In this document: positions 8,055 to 20,082 of the stretch, in pieces
Layout: each line of letters begins with the position of its first letter
Position numbering within the stretch: position 1 is the first letter of the stretch
Source of the DNA: Actinomortierella ambigua
Taxonomy: Eukaryota > Mortierellomycota > Mortierellomycetes > Mortierellales > Mortierellaceae
Assembly (NCBI GenBank): GCA_016098155.1
Contig: JAAAJB010000521.1
Span: forward strand, 1 to 25,510
DNA: 25,510 nucleotides
Direction of reading: 5' to 3'
Made by a program: the position numbers and the translations under genes
The notes under the pieces: model-generated
Told to the model about the DNA's origin: nothing
Databases searched by the model: none
The model's input: only the letters and a program-made list of their open reading frames with translations

Positions 8055-10543
8055 ATGGATCCCCGTCTCAGCGCTGCCGAGGCAAGCGTCATTCACGCCG
8101 CTGCCGTCACTCGAAACTATGCTATCGAGCCGCGCCTCGGTAAGCTCCCATCACCACCTCACTGCATCACCTAGCCAACAAAGTGACGCAGGACAATTAT
8201 GACATTGCATGAAGAAAAGAAGGGACATGCATGCATGTATGTCTGCTTCAGGACACTGACTTGCTGACATGTCTGTCAATGTAGATTACCGCACTGTTGC
8301 CGGTGTCAACGGTCCCTTGGTCATGCTTGACAATATCAAGGTAAAGCCTCTTTGGTCCTCTTCCCTGCTCTGCTTCTTCGCGACCCCACCTAACCAGGAC
8401 TGGAACTCACCTTATTAACCAACCTCCACCTCTTTTTTTTTCGGCTTGTTACTTTTCTAGTTCCCCAAGTACTCTGAGATTGTTGAGCTGACTCTGCCCG
8501 ACGGCACCAAGCGTGCTGGTCAGGTTTTGGAAGTTCAGGGCAAGCGCGCCGTTGTTCAGGTACACCCTTCATGGAGTGTACAACCCGGGCCTTAAAGAAG
8601 GATTCTCGGCGTGAGATTGGCGTACTAACGCGTTTGTATGTTGTAACAGGTCTTTGAGGGCACATCGGGTATCGATGCCAAGCAGACTCACGTCGAGTTT
8701 TCCGGAGATGGTTCGTGTGCATTAGCTCTTGTGATATCATGACAGATCCAAGAAGATGAAGATCGAGTGAAGTTCTGATTTTTTTTTTTTGGTTGGTGAT
8801 TTCTTACACAATAGTTCTCAAGATGCCCGTGTCTGAGGACATGTTGGGTCGTGTCTACAACGGCTCGGGAAAGAGCATCGACAAGGGCCCCAAGGTCTTT
8901 GCTGAGGACTATCTTGATATCAACGGTAAGGGCCTAATGTTCGCAACACATCTGGTAATGATAATTTTATTAGCTTCCTAGACAACAGTGGGCTAACGAC
9001 GATTCGCTGTATATCGTGACGTTCTTGTTTCGTGCCGCTCAACCACCAGGTTCGCCCATCAACCCTTACTCGCGTATCTACCCTGAGGAGATGATCCAGA
9101 CCGGTATCTCAGCCATCGATACCATGAACTCGATTGCCCGTGGCCAAAAGATTCCCATCTTCTCGGCCTCTGGTCTTCCCCACAACGAGGTACGTGGCCT
9201 ATTCATCTTTTGGGTCGCTGTGTGGACCTGATTGCTGATCACACCAATATCACATTACCTCCCCTGTTGTACCCCTGTCTCTTTCCTCCCCCCCCCCTCC
9301 TCTCCCTCTCTTTCTCTCTTCCCTTTTCCTCCTACCTCGAAACCAGCCGCCTTTTTTTTCAGGCACCAGCTACTAATCCATGACGACATGTCTGTTCTTT
9401 TTTTTCTTTGTTGCTTCAAACAGATTGCTGCCCAGATTTGTCGACAGGCTGGTCTGGTCAAGAAGACAAAGGGCGTGTTTGACGACCACGAGGATAACTT
9501 TGCTATTGTGTTTGCCGCTATGGGTGTCAACATGGAGACTGCCAGATACTTCAAGCAGGATTTCGAGGAGGATGGTTCTATCGAGCGTGTCACCCTCTTC
9601 CTCAACCTTGCCAATGACCCCACCATCGAACGTATTATTACGCCTCGTCTTGCTCTCACCACTGCCGAATACTATGCCTACCAGCTGGAGAAGCACGTCT
9701 TGGTCATTCTGACGGATATGAGTTCATACGCTGATGCCCTTCGTGAGGTCTCGGCAGCCAGAGAAGAAGTGCCCGGTCGTCGTGGTTATCCCGGTTATAT
9801 GTACACGGATCTGTCGACCATCTACGAGCGTGCCGGTCGTGTCGAAGGCCGCAACGGCTCTATTACCCAGATTCCCATCTTGACCATGCCCAACGACGGT
9901 ATGTTGCTGTTTGACAGTTTGCCAACCCAGAAACGGAAGAGAAGAGCGACCAGATGACGCAACCAGATCGATCACTGACCGTGGCACCATTCTCACCATT
10001 CCTGTTTTCTCCATGTCAATAGATATCACTCATCCCATCCCCGATTTGACTGGATTCATTACAGAGGGTCAGATCTTCATCGACCGTCAGATGCACAACC
10101 GTCAGATTTATCCACCCATCAACGTGCTGCCCTCGCTGTCCCGTCTTATGAAGTCTGCCATTGGTGAAAAGTTGACGCGCAAGGACCACGGTGATGTTTC
10201 GAACCAGCTGTATGCCAAATATGCCATCGGTCGTGATGCCGCTGCCATGAAGGCTGTCGTTGGTGAGGAAGCCTTGAACCAGGAGGACAAGCTCAGCTTG
10301 GAGTTTTTGGAGAAGTTTGAAAAGTCGTACATTGCTCAGGGCAACTACGAGGCGCGCACCATTTTCGAGTCCCTCGATCAAGCTTGGTCGCTGCTCCGCA
10401 TCTTCCCCAAGGAGCTGCTCAACCGTATTCCTCAGAAGCTACTGGCCGAATTCTACCAGCGCGACCGCAAGGCCCGTGGTCGAGGCGCCAACCGGGAGGA
10501 TGGCAATGCACCAACAGAAGACGATGAAGGAGATGACATTTAA
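8055..10543 (+). CDS. VMA2: V-type proton ATPase subunit B
   Basis: Eight exons (8055-8139, 8285-8340, 8461-8559, 8650-8710, 8815-8925, 9050-9189, 9424-9898, 10023-10543) join in phase to give 515 residues, the usual family length. The start is [20 protein letters not shown]. Exons 1-4 give the N-terminal beta-barrel ([14 protein letters not shown]). Exon 6 ends with the degenerate nucleotide loop SASGLPHNE (about residues 176-184) typical of the non-catalytic B subunit. Exon 7 carries the nucleotide-binding core, including [18 protein letters not shown]. Exon 8 has the ATPase alpha/beta signature [10 protein letters not shown]. The protein sits in the V1 sector head with subunit A and helps drive proton pumping into vacuoles and endosomes. 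The acidic C-terminus ([11 protein letters not shown]) is poorly conserved. Confidence 0.97.
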
Positions 10544-11702
10544 ACGATAGATGTATAGGCTTTTTTCGCATCAGATTTTTTTTTCGGATTGTATACTCGT
10601 AGTTGTTGCTCCTGGCACCGCGCGAAGGGAAACCATTTGCATGAGAAAGAGTTCTTTTTTAAAAAAACACACACATTTATATATATATACACAGCCGTAA
10701 TGATACGCTTGATCGCAAGCATGCAAACTTGCATGCATGGGGCGCGGAGTATCTCGAGAAGGGGTCGACAGCCGGTATTGTGGGGAAACGGCCTGGTAAA
10801 GTTGAATGGGACTGAGCATTTTACGAACGTTCGGCTTAAGGCTGTGTGCTATTCTTCACACCTTTTTTTTTTTTTTACTTTCCTTATCCTGTCCTTCCTC
10901 CCCACTCTGTAGAACCAACAAGGTAACAACAAGTCGCCTCATCTAGCCATCGCTCCTCCCTGGGAAACTTGGCGGGTAAGGCAATAAACATGCCAACCCC
11001 TCCCTCCCTCGCTCACTTCCAATGCACACCTGGTGGGGATGCAACTCGACCCAGCTCTCGCTCGAGAGCCATCATGCTCTTTTCGCGCATTTCGAGGACT
11101 TTAATTGATCCGCCTCTGGCTCTGCCTGGACTGGTGAACAACCCTTGATGCTGAACCGGGCTGGTAGCCTTGCAGCCTCCGACTACAGGAACGGCAAAGT
11201 CAGAGGCCATGCCTACCCGACTCTGGATGGAAACGTCTCATCTGGGAATTTCAACTAGGAACAGCCCTCACCCGCCCCCCCCTCCAAGAGTCGACAGCCG
11301 ACACAGGCGAGGGCACATTGTCCAGGCACAGACAACTCACTCGGAATTCCTGGCCTGATGGCAAACTAGTATAAGGACTATTCATACGTCACAGGAGCAT
11401 ACTTCGAAAGCGAACGTGGGATGAAAGGGGGTGGGGAGGGGCGAAGGGATGGCATGTGCTCTAGCATCACAAGGAGCAGACCCTCGCTAATGTGGTGGTC
11501 AGCACGCAGAATGAATTCACCCTCGAAAGTGCAAAGCTTGCTAACTTTCTTTTTTTGTACTCTTTTTTTCTCTGAATATAGGGAGTAACACCTCTGCCCT
11601 CTTTTCTTCTCCATCACCCAATTCCCCCTCGCTCTCTTCCATTCCGCATTCTTTTCCCTCTCCCTCCCTTCAATTCAGCAGCGGGCTTGAGCGCATTTCA
11701 CG
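10544..11702. other. Intergenic region between VMA2 and PKC1
   Basis: The first part is the VMA2 3' flank, with a short AT repeat (10676-10689) and a palindrome GCATGCAA-AC-TTGCATGC at 10719-10736. A T-run lies near 10862-10876. The second part is the PKC1 5' region, which is CT-rich (11590-11670) just ahead of the start. A possible small - strand ORF (11013-11210) is listed separately. No RNA gene was seen. Confidence 0.5.
11013..11210 (-). CDS. Candidate small ORF, 65 codons, unknown
   Basis: This is an ATG-started open frame (MASDFAVPVVGGCKATSP...) with a charged, helix-prone C-terminal half (VLEMREKSMMALERELGRVA). A GTGAGC donor overlaps its end (near 11014), so it could be a first exon rather than a whole gene, but I found no convincing downstream exon. 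It lies in the long VMA2-PKC1 gap. I recognise no family. Such a length can occur by chance, hence the low confidence. Confidence 0.27.
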   Translation of the reverse strand: MASDFAVPVVGGCKATSPVQHQGLFTSPGRARGGSIKVLEMREKSMMALERELGRVASPPGVHWK

Positions 11703-14700
11703 ATGGTAGGTGCCACCTTCTCAAAAAAAGTGGGCACGAAGTACAAAGATGTGGCTCATTAGTGATGCGGCAAGTTCCAGTCGGTCGATTGGAGCACGCA
11801 CTCCTCTTCCTCGTCAGTCTCTTTTTTGCCCTCCCTCCCCCTTGACGCAGGGGAATGTGTGTGTACACGTCTTGAGAAACAGTTTGGTCGCTGACAGACC
11901 AAGAATGGCATGATATATGTCGTTTTATGTTATATATATATATCGTCTTTGTTCTGCAAATAGGACAACTTCCAGGCGCGCATCCAGGAGATGACCCGAA
12001 AGCTGCAGACGGAGCAGCGGGTCAAGGATGCCACCACGATCATGAGGACTCGGCATACCAACCCTGTAAGTCAGCCTGCTTGGGACTACTGCAAAGAAGG
12101 AACAGAAAGGGGAGGGGGGAAGACATGCCCTACTTCATCATCTGTCAACCCTAGGGCAGTCGATTTCATGGGTCGTTGCATGTCTACTTTTTGATAAATT
12201 GTGCTATTTTAAAGAGATACATCTTTCACTAGCACTGACCCAACGGAAAACTTTGGACTTCCCCCCTTTGGCTCCTCTTATGGCATGTTAAAAAATGTGG
12301 TCGATATTTAGGCTGCCATTGCTCAGTGTGAAATTACGCTCCAAGAGTCGCAGAAGCGAATTGATTACCTCACCCAGGAGATCGAAAAGTTGCAGATCCG
12401 ACAGACGCACCAACAGCAGCAACAGCGCCTTCAGCAGCAACAGCAGCAGCAACATCAACAGCAGCACCCCATGTTGGACAGTCCTGGTATTGCAGGCGCC
12501 TCAGACTCGGTCGTGGAGCCCCTTCTCACCGGCGAGGACAAATACAAGGACAAGGACCCCTATCTCAAGTCGGGACCTGACCTTGCTGGCGACTTTGGCC
12601 CCGTACCTGTCATCATGCCAGAGTACCCGGCCATCCCTCGGCCCAATGCATCGTTCGCTCGCAGCAGCAACAGCACTAGCACTCGACCCGATTCACCCCT
12701 CACCAGTCAGACCCCAGAACTGCCCAAGAAGCCCGCCTATACCAATCTGGGTATGACCCACAAAATTCATTGGTCTCAGTGATCAATGCATTAATCTTGC
12801 TCTGATAACGAATGATGGATTGTTCCTTTTTATTATTATTCTTCTTCCTGTGACTAACCAGCTCTCCTTCTCTCTCTCTCTCCCTCTCTCCATCCATCCT
12901 TGCTTTTTTGTTTCTCTGTCTCCTGCAGATCTGCTCAAGTCTAGTACACCTATCACGACAGCCAAAATTTCCAAAAAGATGCACGAATTGGCCTTTAAGC
13001 TGGATGTGGAGAAACGCCTCAAGGCTGGTTCGGAACGGCTGGCCATCTTGTATAAGAATGACCCGTCGATGGGTGATAAGAAGAGCCGTGCTGGCGTCAA
13101 TGGTGAGCTGCTTGAGAGCAACGAAAAGATTGTCATCCTTAAGCGAGCCCTGCAAAAGTACCATCAATTGTTTGTGCCTGGCATGGAAGATGATGGTAAG
13201 TCGTCATTTTAGCAGTGAAAATTTAGCTTCTATTGATCCAACGACTTGGAATGATATGGCAAAGAGAATTGACGACATTACAAACCGCATGCGTACTTTG
13301 CTTTTTTTTTTTCTTTCTTTTTTTTTCATTGTAGAGGAACAGGAACCGACAAACATCATTGGTCGCGCTGGACCTCTGCGCAAGCCTAACACGGGAACGC
13401 TCAAAGTCCGCATTGTTGCTGTGAAGCAGCAGACTAACGCACCAACACGAGCCCTCAAAGGTCCCGAGACACTGTGCATGATCAAGGTGGATGGTGTCCC
13501 GCGTGCCAAGACACGCCCTGTGCGTTCAGGAACTCAGGGTGCGCGGTGGAACGAAGACTTTGACATCCCTGTGGAGAAGGCAAGCGAGGTGGAAATCACG
13601 GTATATGATCGCGCGGACAACCACCTAATCCCGATCGGTATGCTGTGGGTCAAGATCTCGGATATTGCCGAGGAGCTGCGTCGCAAGAAGGTCGAGCTTG
13701 AGAGTGGGCCTGGATGGGCGCCTGCCAATGTTGCAGGCCAAATCTCACCTACACAGAGCAACGTCCCTCCGTTTACGAACGGAGGTCACGGCGGTGGTGC
13801 AACTGGCCTTGGAGGCATGAATAATGCCGGCCAGGCTCCGGTGGTTGTAGATGGCATCGAGAGTTGGTTTGACATTGAACCCGTGGGCCAGATTTGCGTT
13901 AAGTTTAACTTTGGTAAGGCTCAAAATGCAGGAGCGCGTTGGTTATGCACATGGCTTGACTTGGCTTGACTTGTCCCTCATCTCAACTAATGCTTGACGC
14001 CTGTATCGCTTTTTTTTTCTGCTCTTTTACCTCCACAGTCAAGGACGCTGTTGGTGTCAAGAGATACGCGTCCCGTCTTGGTCGTGCTGGTGCCGTTCGC
14101 AAGAGAAAGGGCGAGATCACGGAAGTCAATGGACATCAGTTTGCTGTCCAGCAATTCTACCAGATTATGCGCTGCGCTCTCTGCTCAGATCTCTTCTCTG
14201 GTGCGGGTGCGCAGTGCGAGGACTGCAAGTACACTTGCCATCGCAAGTGTTTCGAAAAGGTGGTGACCAAGTGCATCTCAAAGTCCAAGACTGTCGCGGA
14301 CCCCGACGAGGAAAAGTTGAATCACAGGATTCCACATCGCTTCGAGGCGTACACCAACTTGTCGGCCTCGTGGTGCTGCCACTGTGGCTACATTCTCCCA
14401 CTGGGCAAGAAGGGTGCCAAACGCTGCACCGAGTGCGGTGTCACGAGCCACGCCACATGCTCGCATCTCGTTCCCGACTTTTGTGGTATGGACATGGAGA
14501 AGGCAAACATGATTCTGATGGAAATCAAGCGCGCCAAGCGCAACAACACGAACGACAGTCGCATGCCTTCGACCTCGACGACCGGGTCGCGCTTCTCTGC
14601 CGCCGAGCGGCCCTCGTTACAGTCAAACGTAAGCTCTGGACAGTCGTCGCCGGTGGACCACCGTTTCCCACCAAGCTCACCAAGCGCCCACAGTGGTGGT

Positions 14701-16774
14701 CCCATGTCGGCAGGAGTCTATCCGCAGCAGCAGTCGCCAGTGTCGCAGTCGGCACCGGCGAGCCAGCCGCTGCCTCCGATCCCTCAGCAGCAGACATCTC
14801 CTTCTCGTCAGCAGCCACCACGGTTGCAAATGCCACCCCACTCTGCTCCAGGTTCGTCCAAGGCTGGATCGATGGACCTGGGTCTTGGCTCTGCCTTTTC
14901 GCTGAAGCAGGAGCTTGACGGTGATATCACTGGCGATCTTCAGATGGAAATTGAGCAGCATATGAAGCAGCAGGAACAGCAGCAACAGCTCCAACATCAG
15001 CAGCACCAGCAGCAGTACCAGCAGCATCAGCAGCACCAGCAGCACCAACAACATCAGCAGTATCCACAGCAGAGCCAGTACCATTATCAGCAGCAGCAAC
15101 AGCCACCACCGCAACCGCAGCAGCAGCAGCAGCAGCAGTACCCGATGCATCATCAGCAATCATACCAGCAGCAGCAGCCGCCACAACAGCAACAGCAGCA
15201 GCAATACCAGAGCCAGCAGCAATACCAGCACCAGCAGCAGTACCAGCAGCACCAGCAACAGCAGCTTCAGTACCAACCGCAGCAGCAACAGCAGCAGCAG
15301 CAGCTCCAGTACCAACAGTCTATGCACGCACAGAGCCCTCGCCCTGGTATGCCTATGCAACCCCATTTCAACCAACACCAGCAGCAGCAGCAGCAGCAGC
15401 AGCAGATTCAACATCAGCAGCAACAGCAGCAGCAGCAGAATCACCAACGCCCACAGGAGCACCAGCTTGGCAAGCCACGCAGCGTTGGTCTGGATGATTT
15501 TAACTTTCTTGCTGTTTTGGGCAAGGGTAACTTTGGCAAGGTAACCACTCTCGAATGCTTTGTTGTTGTTGGTTTTGTTGTTGCTCGTGGTTCTTGAATG
15601 TAAGGCTACAACCAAAGTTGGACAAACCTTTTACTTTCCCAATACTCACTCATCCTTTTTTTTCCCCTCTCCCCCGTTTGTGCGCGTGTGTGTAATTTTA
15701 GGTCATGCTTGCCGAGGATAAAAAGATGCGGAGTCTTTATGCGATCAAGGTTCTGAAGAAGGACTTTATCCTGGAGCACGATGAGGTGGCGAGCACGCGC
15801 TCTGAGAAGCGGGTCTTCCAGACGGCGAACCGGGAGCGGCATCCGTTCTTGGTAGGACTGCACTCTTGTTTCCAGACGGAGACGCGCATCTACTTTGTGA
15901 TGGAGTATGTGGCTGGTGGAGACTTGATGTTGCACATCCAACGCGAGCAGTTTTCGGAGCGCCAGGCCAAGTTTTATGCCTGCCAGGTGTTACTGGCGCT
16001 GGAGTACTTCCACAAGAACAACATTATTTATCGTGATCTGAAGCTGGACAATATCATGTTGGCATTGGACGGCAACATCAAGATTGCCGACTATGGTCTG
16101 TGCAAGGAGGACATGTACCATGGCGCGACCACAAACACTTTTTGTGGTACGCCCGAGTTTATGGCGCCGGAGATCTTGTCGGAGCAGCGCTATGGACGGG
16201 CTGTGGACTGGTGGGCGTTTGGTGTCTTGATCTATGAGATGCTGTTGGGACAATCGCCCTTCCGCGGCAATGACGAGGATGAAATCTTTGAGGCGATTCT
16301 GGAGGATGAGATTCTGTATCCTATCAACATGTCGCGCGACTCTGTCTCCATCCTGCAAAAGGTAAAGAAAGAGAGGGAGAAGGAAAAAAGGGTGGGGGGG
16401 GGATTTGATTGCTCGATAAAGAGGAAGGGACGTGAACGGGGGAGGATGAACCCTAGCACTCAACGAATTTACTTTTTTCTTTTTATTTTTATTAGTTGCT
16501 GACCAAGGATCCCGAGAAGCGTTTGGGAAGTGGCCGTAGTGATGCAGAGGAGATCAAGCGACACCCGTTCTTCAAGGGCGTCAACTGGCAAGACATTCTG
16601 GACAAGAAGGTGTCACCACCATTCTTCCCCAAGGTGCGCAGCCCCACGGACACGTCCAACTTTGACACGGAGTTTACGCGCGAGATCCCCGTGCTCACGC
16701 CTGTACACAGCCGGCTGACAAACACGGACCAAGCGCACTTTGAGAACTTTTCGTATGTGGCCGAGTGGGTGTAA
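11703..16774 (+). CDS. PKC1: Pkc1-type protein kinase C (cell-wall integrity kinase)
   Basis: Eight coding exons: 11703-11705 (ATG only), 11964-12065, 12312-12750, 12929-13195, 13335-13913, 14039-15540, 15702-16361 and 16496-16774; about 1276 residues. Order: HR1 (residues 2-75, binds Rho1-GTP in the family), a short Gln-rich linker, second HR1 (about 180-270), C2-like domain (about 290-460), pseudosubstrate-like [14 protein letters not shown], two Cys/His C1 zinc fingers (about 496-542 and 563-612), then a Ser/Pro-rich and a Gln/His-rich linker (about 771-942), and the AGC kinase domain (from about 951). Kinase residues visible: GKGNFG loop, Lys980, YRDLKLDN with Asp1076, DYG at 1094-1096 in place of DFG, and activation-loop TFCGTPEF with Thr1110. 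The tail has the turn motif LTPVHS and hydrophobic motif FENFSYV. Longer than yeast Pkc1 (1151 aa) largely through the Gln tract. It acts downstream of Rho1 in cell-wall stress signalling. Confidence 0.95.
14959..15474 (+). repeat. CAG/CAA-rich repeat coding Gln/His tract in PKC1
   Basis: About 170 codons are dominated by CAG, CAA and CAC/CAT, with interspersed Tyr and Pro codons. The tract lies inside exon 6 between the C1 domains and the kinase domain. It stays in frame and uses mixed CAG/CAA codons, which suggests selection for the amino acids rather than a pure, unstable trinucleotide run. The antisense strand gives long Leu- or Ala-rich open frames that are artefacts. Confidence 0.9.
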
Positions 16775-17652
16775 TGTGCAAAAACGGAAGGAAGGGAGAG
16801 GAGGGGGGGGAGGGAGCACGAACGTAGAAATTGTAGAACTATTGAAAACGATGGAAGTAAAAAAAAAAAAAAAAATCTAAAATACACAAAATAAATTTAA
16901 TACGAGAAATAAGAAAGGGTAGGGGCAGTGCTTGCAAGTCTATATGCAAGTCTATACCAAAGCCATGGAGTGGGAAGACTTGAGCCACTTGTTTGGACGG
17001 TAGGTTGGTTGGTCCCTGCGCACAATCCAAAAGCAAGCGGGACGGTCCAGCTTTTGTGTGGGCAAAATTTTGGGCAATTCTCGAGAGCCAGAGCGTACAA
17101 AATTCAATTTCACGTGGAGGAAAGGAGACAAGGCCAAGATAATGGTTGTTGCCTGCACGAGACAAACTTGGCAAAGCAGAGCGAATGTCGATGGGAGGGT
17201 AAAAGAGAAGGAAAGAGAGAGAGAGAGAGACAGAGAGTATGCAAATGCATGTCATGTCATTCTCTCCCTCTCTCTCTCCTGGATGACAAAAAAATAGGAT
17301 ATGAGGGTCGTGACATCGTCCACGTTTCTTCACGCGCACTGCCCAACCGCCTTTCCCTTCTCCCACCTCCCCCCTTTCCCCCCCCCCCAAAGAAATTTAT
17401 TTCGCTTGCTCTATTTTGTATCAAGCATTCATTCCCTCGGCAACTTTTTTTGTTTTCTCTTCTACCTTCACCCAGACTTCCTTCCACCCCCCCCCCCTCG
17501 TCCTCTTTCCCTTCTCCTTCCCTCGCTCACGCGCCTTTCTTCTTGTAACGACACTCTCTTTTTTTTCACGTAGCCAGCGGCGTTGTTCACGAGCCAACTG
17601 AGTATAAACGACAAACAGCCAGCCTCACACCATTGCCTCGTCTCTCATCGTC
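16775..17652. other. Intergenic region between PKC1 and seipin
   Basis: After the PKC1 stop come a G-rich run (16802-16814) and an A-run (16859-16875), consistent with a 3' UTR. A GA microsatellite lies near 17211-17230, and several C-runs (17380, 17487) lie in a strongly pyrimidine-rich seipin upstream region. A - strand open frame ending near 16952 (RRDQPTYRPNKWLKSS) and a + strand ATG at 16964 (MEWEDLSHLFG, then a GTAGGT donor) overlap. I cannot support either as a gene. Confidence 0.45.
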
Positions 17653-20082
17653 ATGACACTCTTTGAGGCAAGTCTTGTCCACACATCTCACTACTCACAA
17701 ACCTGTCATGCAATGACCATGCATGCATACGAGGAAACTCGACATCCTCTCCTCCCTTTTCGAACACCGAGAATATCCTGACTGACTGACTGACTGACTG
17801 ACTGCCTGGCTAACTGGGCGAGCATGCCTGCCTTTTGATTTTCCCCTCCACTGTCTCCTATCAGATTGCGGCATTCATTCTATCGCCACTCGTCAGCTTC
17901 TTGGAACCCTATGTCAACCAGGTTGTCCAGACGCTGACTTCGGCAGCACTGCACCGCAAGCTCATCAAGGCCATCTTGGCCGTGATGGCGCTGCTGATGC
18001 TGATTGGCTTTGCGGTAGCCTCCTATGTCAGCTTCTACTGGTTCTACATCCCCCAGCGGGGCCACGTTGGCCAGGTTTACTTGCAACATGAGCATCCCAT
18101 GTATGCCTCCAGGCATCCATCAATCAATTATCATACGCGGTTTTTCCACCAAGGGCCTTCAGCAGTCGTAGACTTTGGCCAAGGTCGTAAGAATAGTCAG
18201 GTATCCCTCCATCTCGAAAACGCAGTAGATTATGTTGCAAGAAATCACCCAAACAGAGAAACAACTTTTGGTGACATCTGATTATGCTAATCCCATGTAC
18301 TGCGTAATGTATCGTATTTGTGCGCACATTTTTTATTGTTATTATTTATTACGATTGAACAGGTCCTTAGGTCCGACCAGGCATATGATATCTCGGTGCG
18401 CCTGCATGTTCCTACCTCCGAAAACAATGTGGCCATTGGCAACTTTATGGTTGCTGTTACCTTGCTCCGGGAAGATGGCGTGAGCATCGCCAACTCGAGC
18501 CGTCCTGTAAGTCCATCACTTTTTTCTTCTCGTCCAATATGACCTCTCTACCATTTTCTTGTCGTTGGGTGTTGGTTCAATACGAAGATAGGAACTCGCG
18601 TCAGGAAACTTGCAAAGAGCACTATTATGTGTATACATGGCGACTGGTTGGGTTGGGTTGGGCTGGGGTTGTTCGGTCATGCGCTCATTCCCTTTTCACC
18701 TTTTCTCTTTCGACTCTTTACAAATTTAGTCTATTTTGACGTATCAGTCGCGGCCTTTGCGTTTGATGAAGACGGCGTGGAAGGCCGTACCGCTCGTACT
18801 GGACTGGTCCAAGGAAGACCAAGTGCTCAGCGTGCCACTGATTGAGCACTTTGTCGAGAAAGCCTCCAACCCCGTGGCGCTCGCCCTTGTCGAGATTTCA
18901 TCCCCTGGCTTACAGATCTACTCGACTAGCATCCACATGGATGCCCATTTTAGCGGCTTGCGTTACTTTATGTACTACTACAAGGTTCCAACGGCGCTGG
19001 CGTTCATCTCGGTGTTCATCTTTTGGGAAATTGTATTTTCCGTGGTCACCTGGCAGCTGTTGGCCGCCTGGTTCGGACCAGAAGCCCGCCAGCTCGCCTT
19101 GGCCCCTGCAGGAGGCGCAGCCGCTCCAGGAGCAGCAGCGCCAGGAACAGCAGCAGGCGGAGTCGCCACTGCTGCCCAGCCTCAATCGACACATCTGCTC
19201 CGCGCGCCAACTCCCTATCAACAGCGCCAATCCAGCTCACGTATCACACCTGCTCCACGCCAGCCTCAGCTGGACGACCATCGCATTTTGGAGACACATG
19301 GCACCGACACAGAGGATGAGGAAGAGCTTTTGCTGACTGGTGAAGGGGGTGCGTCTTCTTCGTCCAAGGGTCGCTATCCATTTATTCATGATGAAATGGA
19401 GGACGACGACGATCTCCCCGGGGATGGCGATGAAGCGATCGTTCCGCAGCGTGGCGATCGACCTCAGGCCCCTGCCTCTCTCCTCCCTACACAGGCGTCG
19501 GCCTCCTCTTCTGCTGCAGCTCCCAATATCACTGGTTCCCTGAGCCGCCAGCGATCATTACGCCATTCTGCTTACCCGGATGATCTCGAGTCGACAGCAA
19601 GCAACACGACTACAGGAAACTCAAGCCGACGCTCTGGTCAAAGTAGCCATCAGCTCTCCATGACCTCGTCAACACTGTCGCCCCCACCTCCACCCCCGCC
19701 TTCTGTCCTCTCAGAGCCTTTGTCGAGCGAGCGTGGCAGCCAGCAACACCACCACCACCACCATCATCATCAACAACAACAGTCATCACGACGATCGCGA
19801 GGCTCGCGTGGAGTAGAGTCAGGATTGATCGAGGAGGACTTTGGTGGCGCCGAAGGAGACAACGAGGACGATGAGGACGACGATCTCGTTTTTGGCGATG
19901 AAGATTTTTCCGAAACCTCGTTGCCAGCGTCGCCATCCTTCGGGGGCAGCAGCTCGCTGCGGGTATCGGGCCATGGTAGCAACACCGGCACAGGCAACAG
20001 CTCCACAGCACGGCTTCGACGTACCCACGGCAGTGGAGGCAGCCATATTGCAGGTGCTGGGGCAGGCATAGGGTCGTCATAA
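17653..20082 (+). CDS. Seipin (ER lipid-droplet biogenesis protein) with long disordered tail
   Basis: Four exons (17653-17667, 17865-18200, 18363-18506, 18730-20082) give about 615 residues. Exon 1 codes MTLFE and ends at GCAAGT, a GC-AG intron. Exon 2 has the first membrane helix (about residues 38-62, ending SFYWFYIP, as in seipin YSYMP). Exons 3 and 4 hold the lumenal beta-sandwich (YDISVRLHVP, SSRPSILTYQSRPLRL, IHMDAHFSGLRYFMY). A second membrane helix spans about 251-275. Seipin oligomers sit at ER-lipid droplet junctions and guide triacylglycerol packing. The cytosolic tail (about 281-615) is low-complexity: Ala/Gly, acidic (DEMEDDDDLPGDGDE), Ser-rich, with a run of about eight His and polyproline. 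It makes the protein much longer than yeast Sei1. Start choice rests on phase and the GC donor. Confidence 0.9.
17778..17804 (+). repeat. CTGA tetranucleotide microsatellite in seipin intron 1
   Basis: There are about six perfect CTGA units plus CTG, inside the GC-AG first intron. The unit resembles a CTGAC branch-site motif repeated many times, so several branch points could be available before the acceptor at 17863-17864. Confidence 0.85.

Noticed and set aside
14677..15615. Long - strand open frames rich in Leu or Ala opposite the PKC1 exon
   Set aside because: They are the antisense of CAG/CAA repeats (CTG/TTG, GCT), an expected artefact, with no splice or family support.
16089..16097. 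DYG instead of DFG in the PKC kinase domain as a sign of a dead kinase
   Set aside because: The Asp and Gly are kept. To my knowledge ADYGLCKE is found in fungal Pkc proteins. All other catalytic residues are present, so the kinase is probably active.
16839..17390. 183-codon - strand open frame downstream of PKC1
   Set aside because: It is mostly antisense of homopolymer and GA-rich stretches. No ATG-based model or domain was found.
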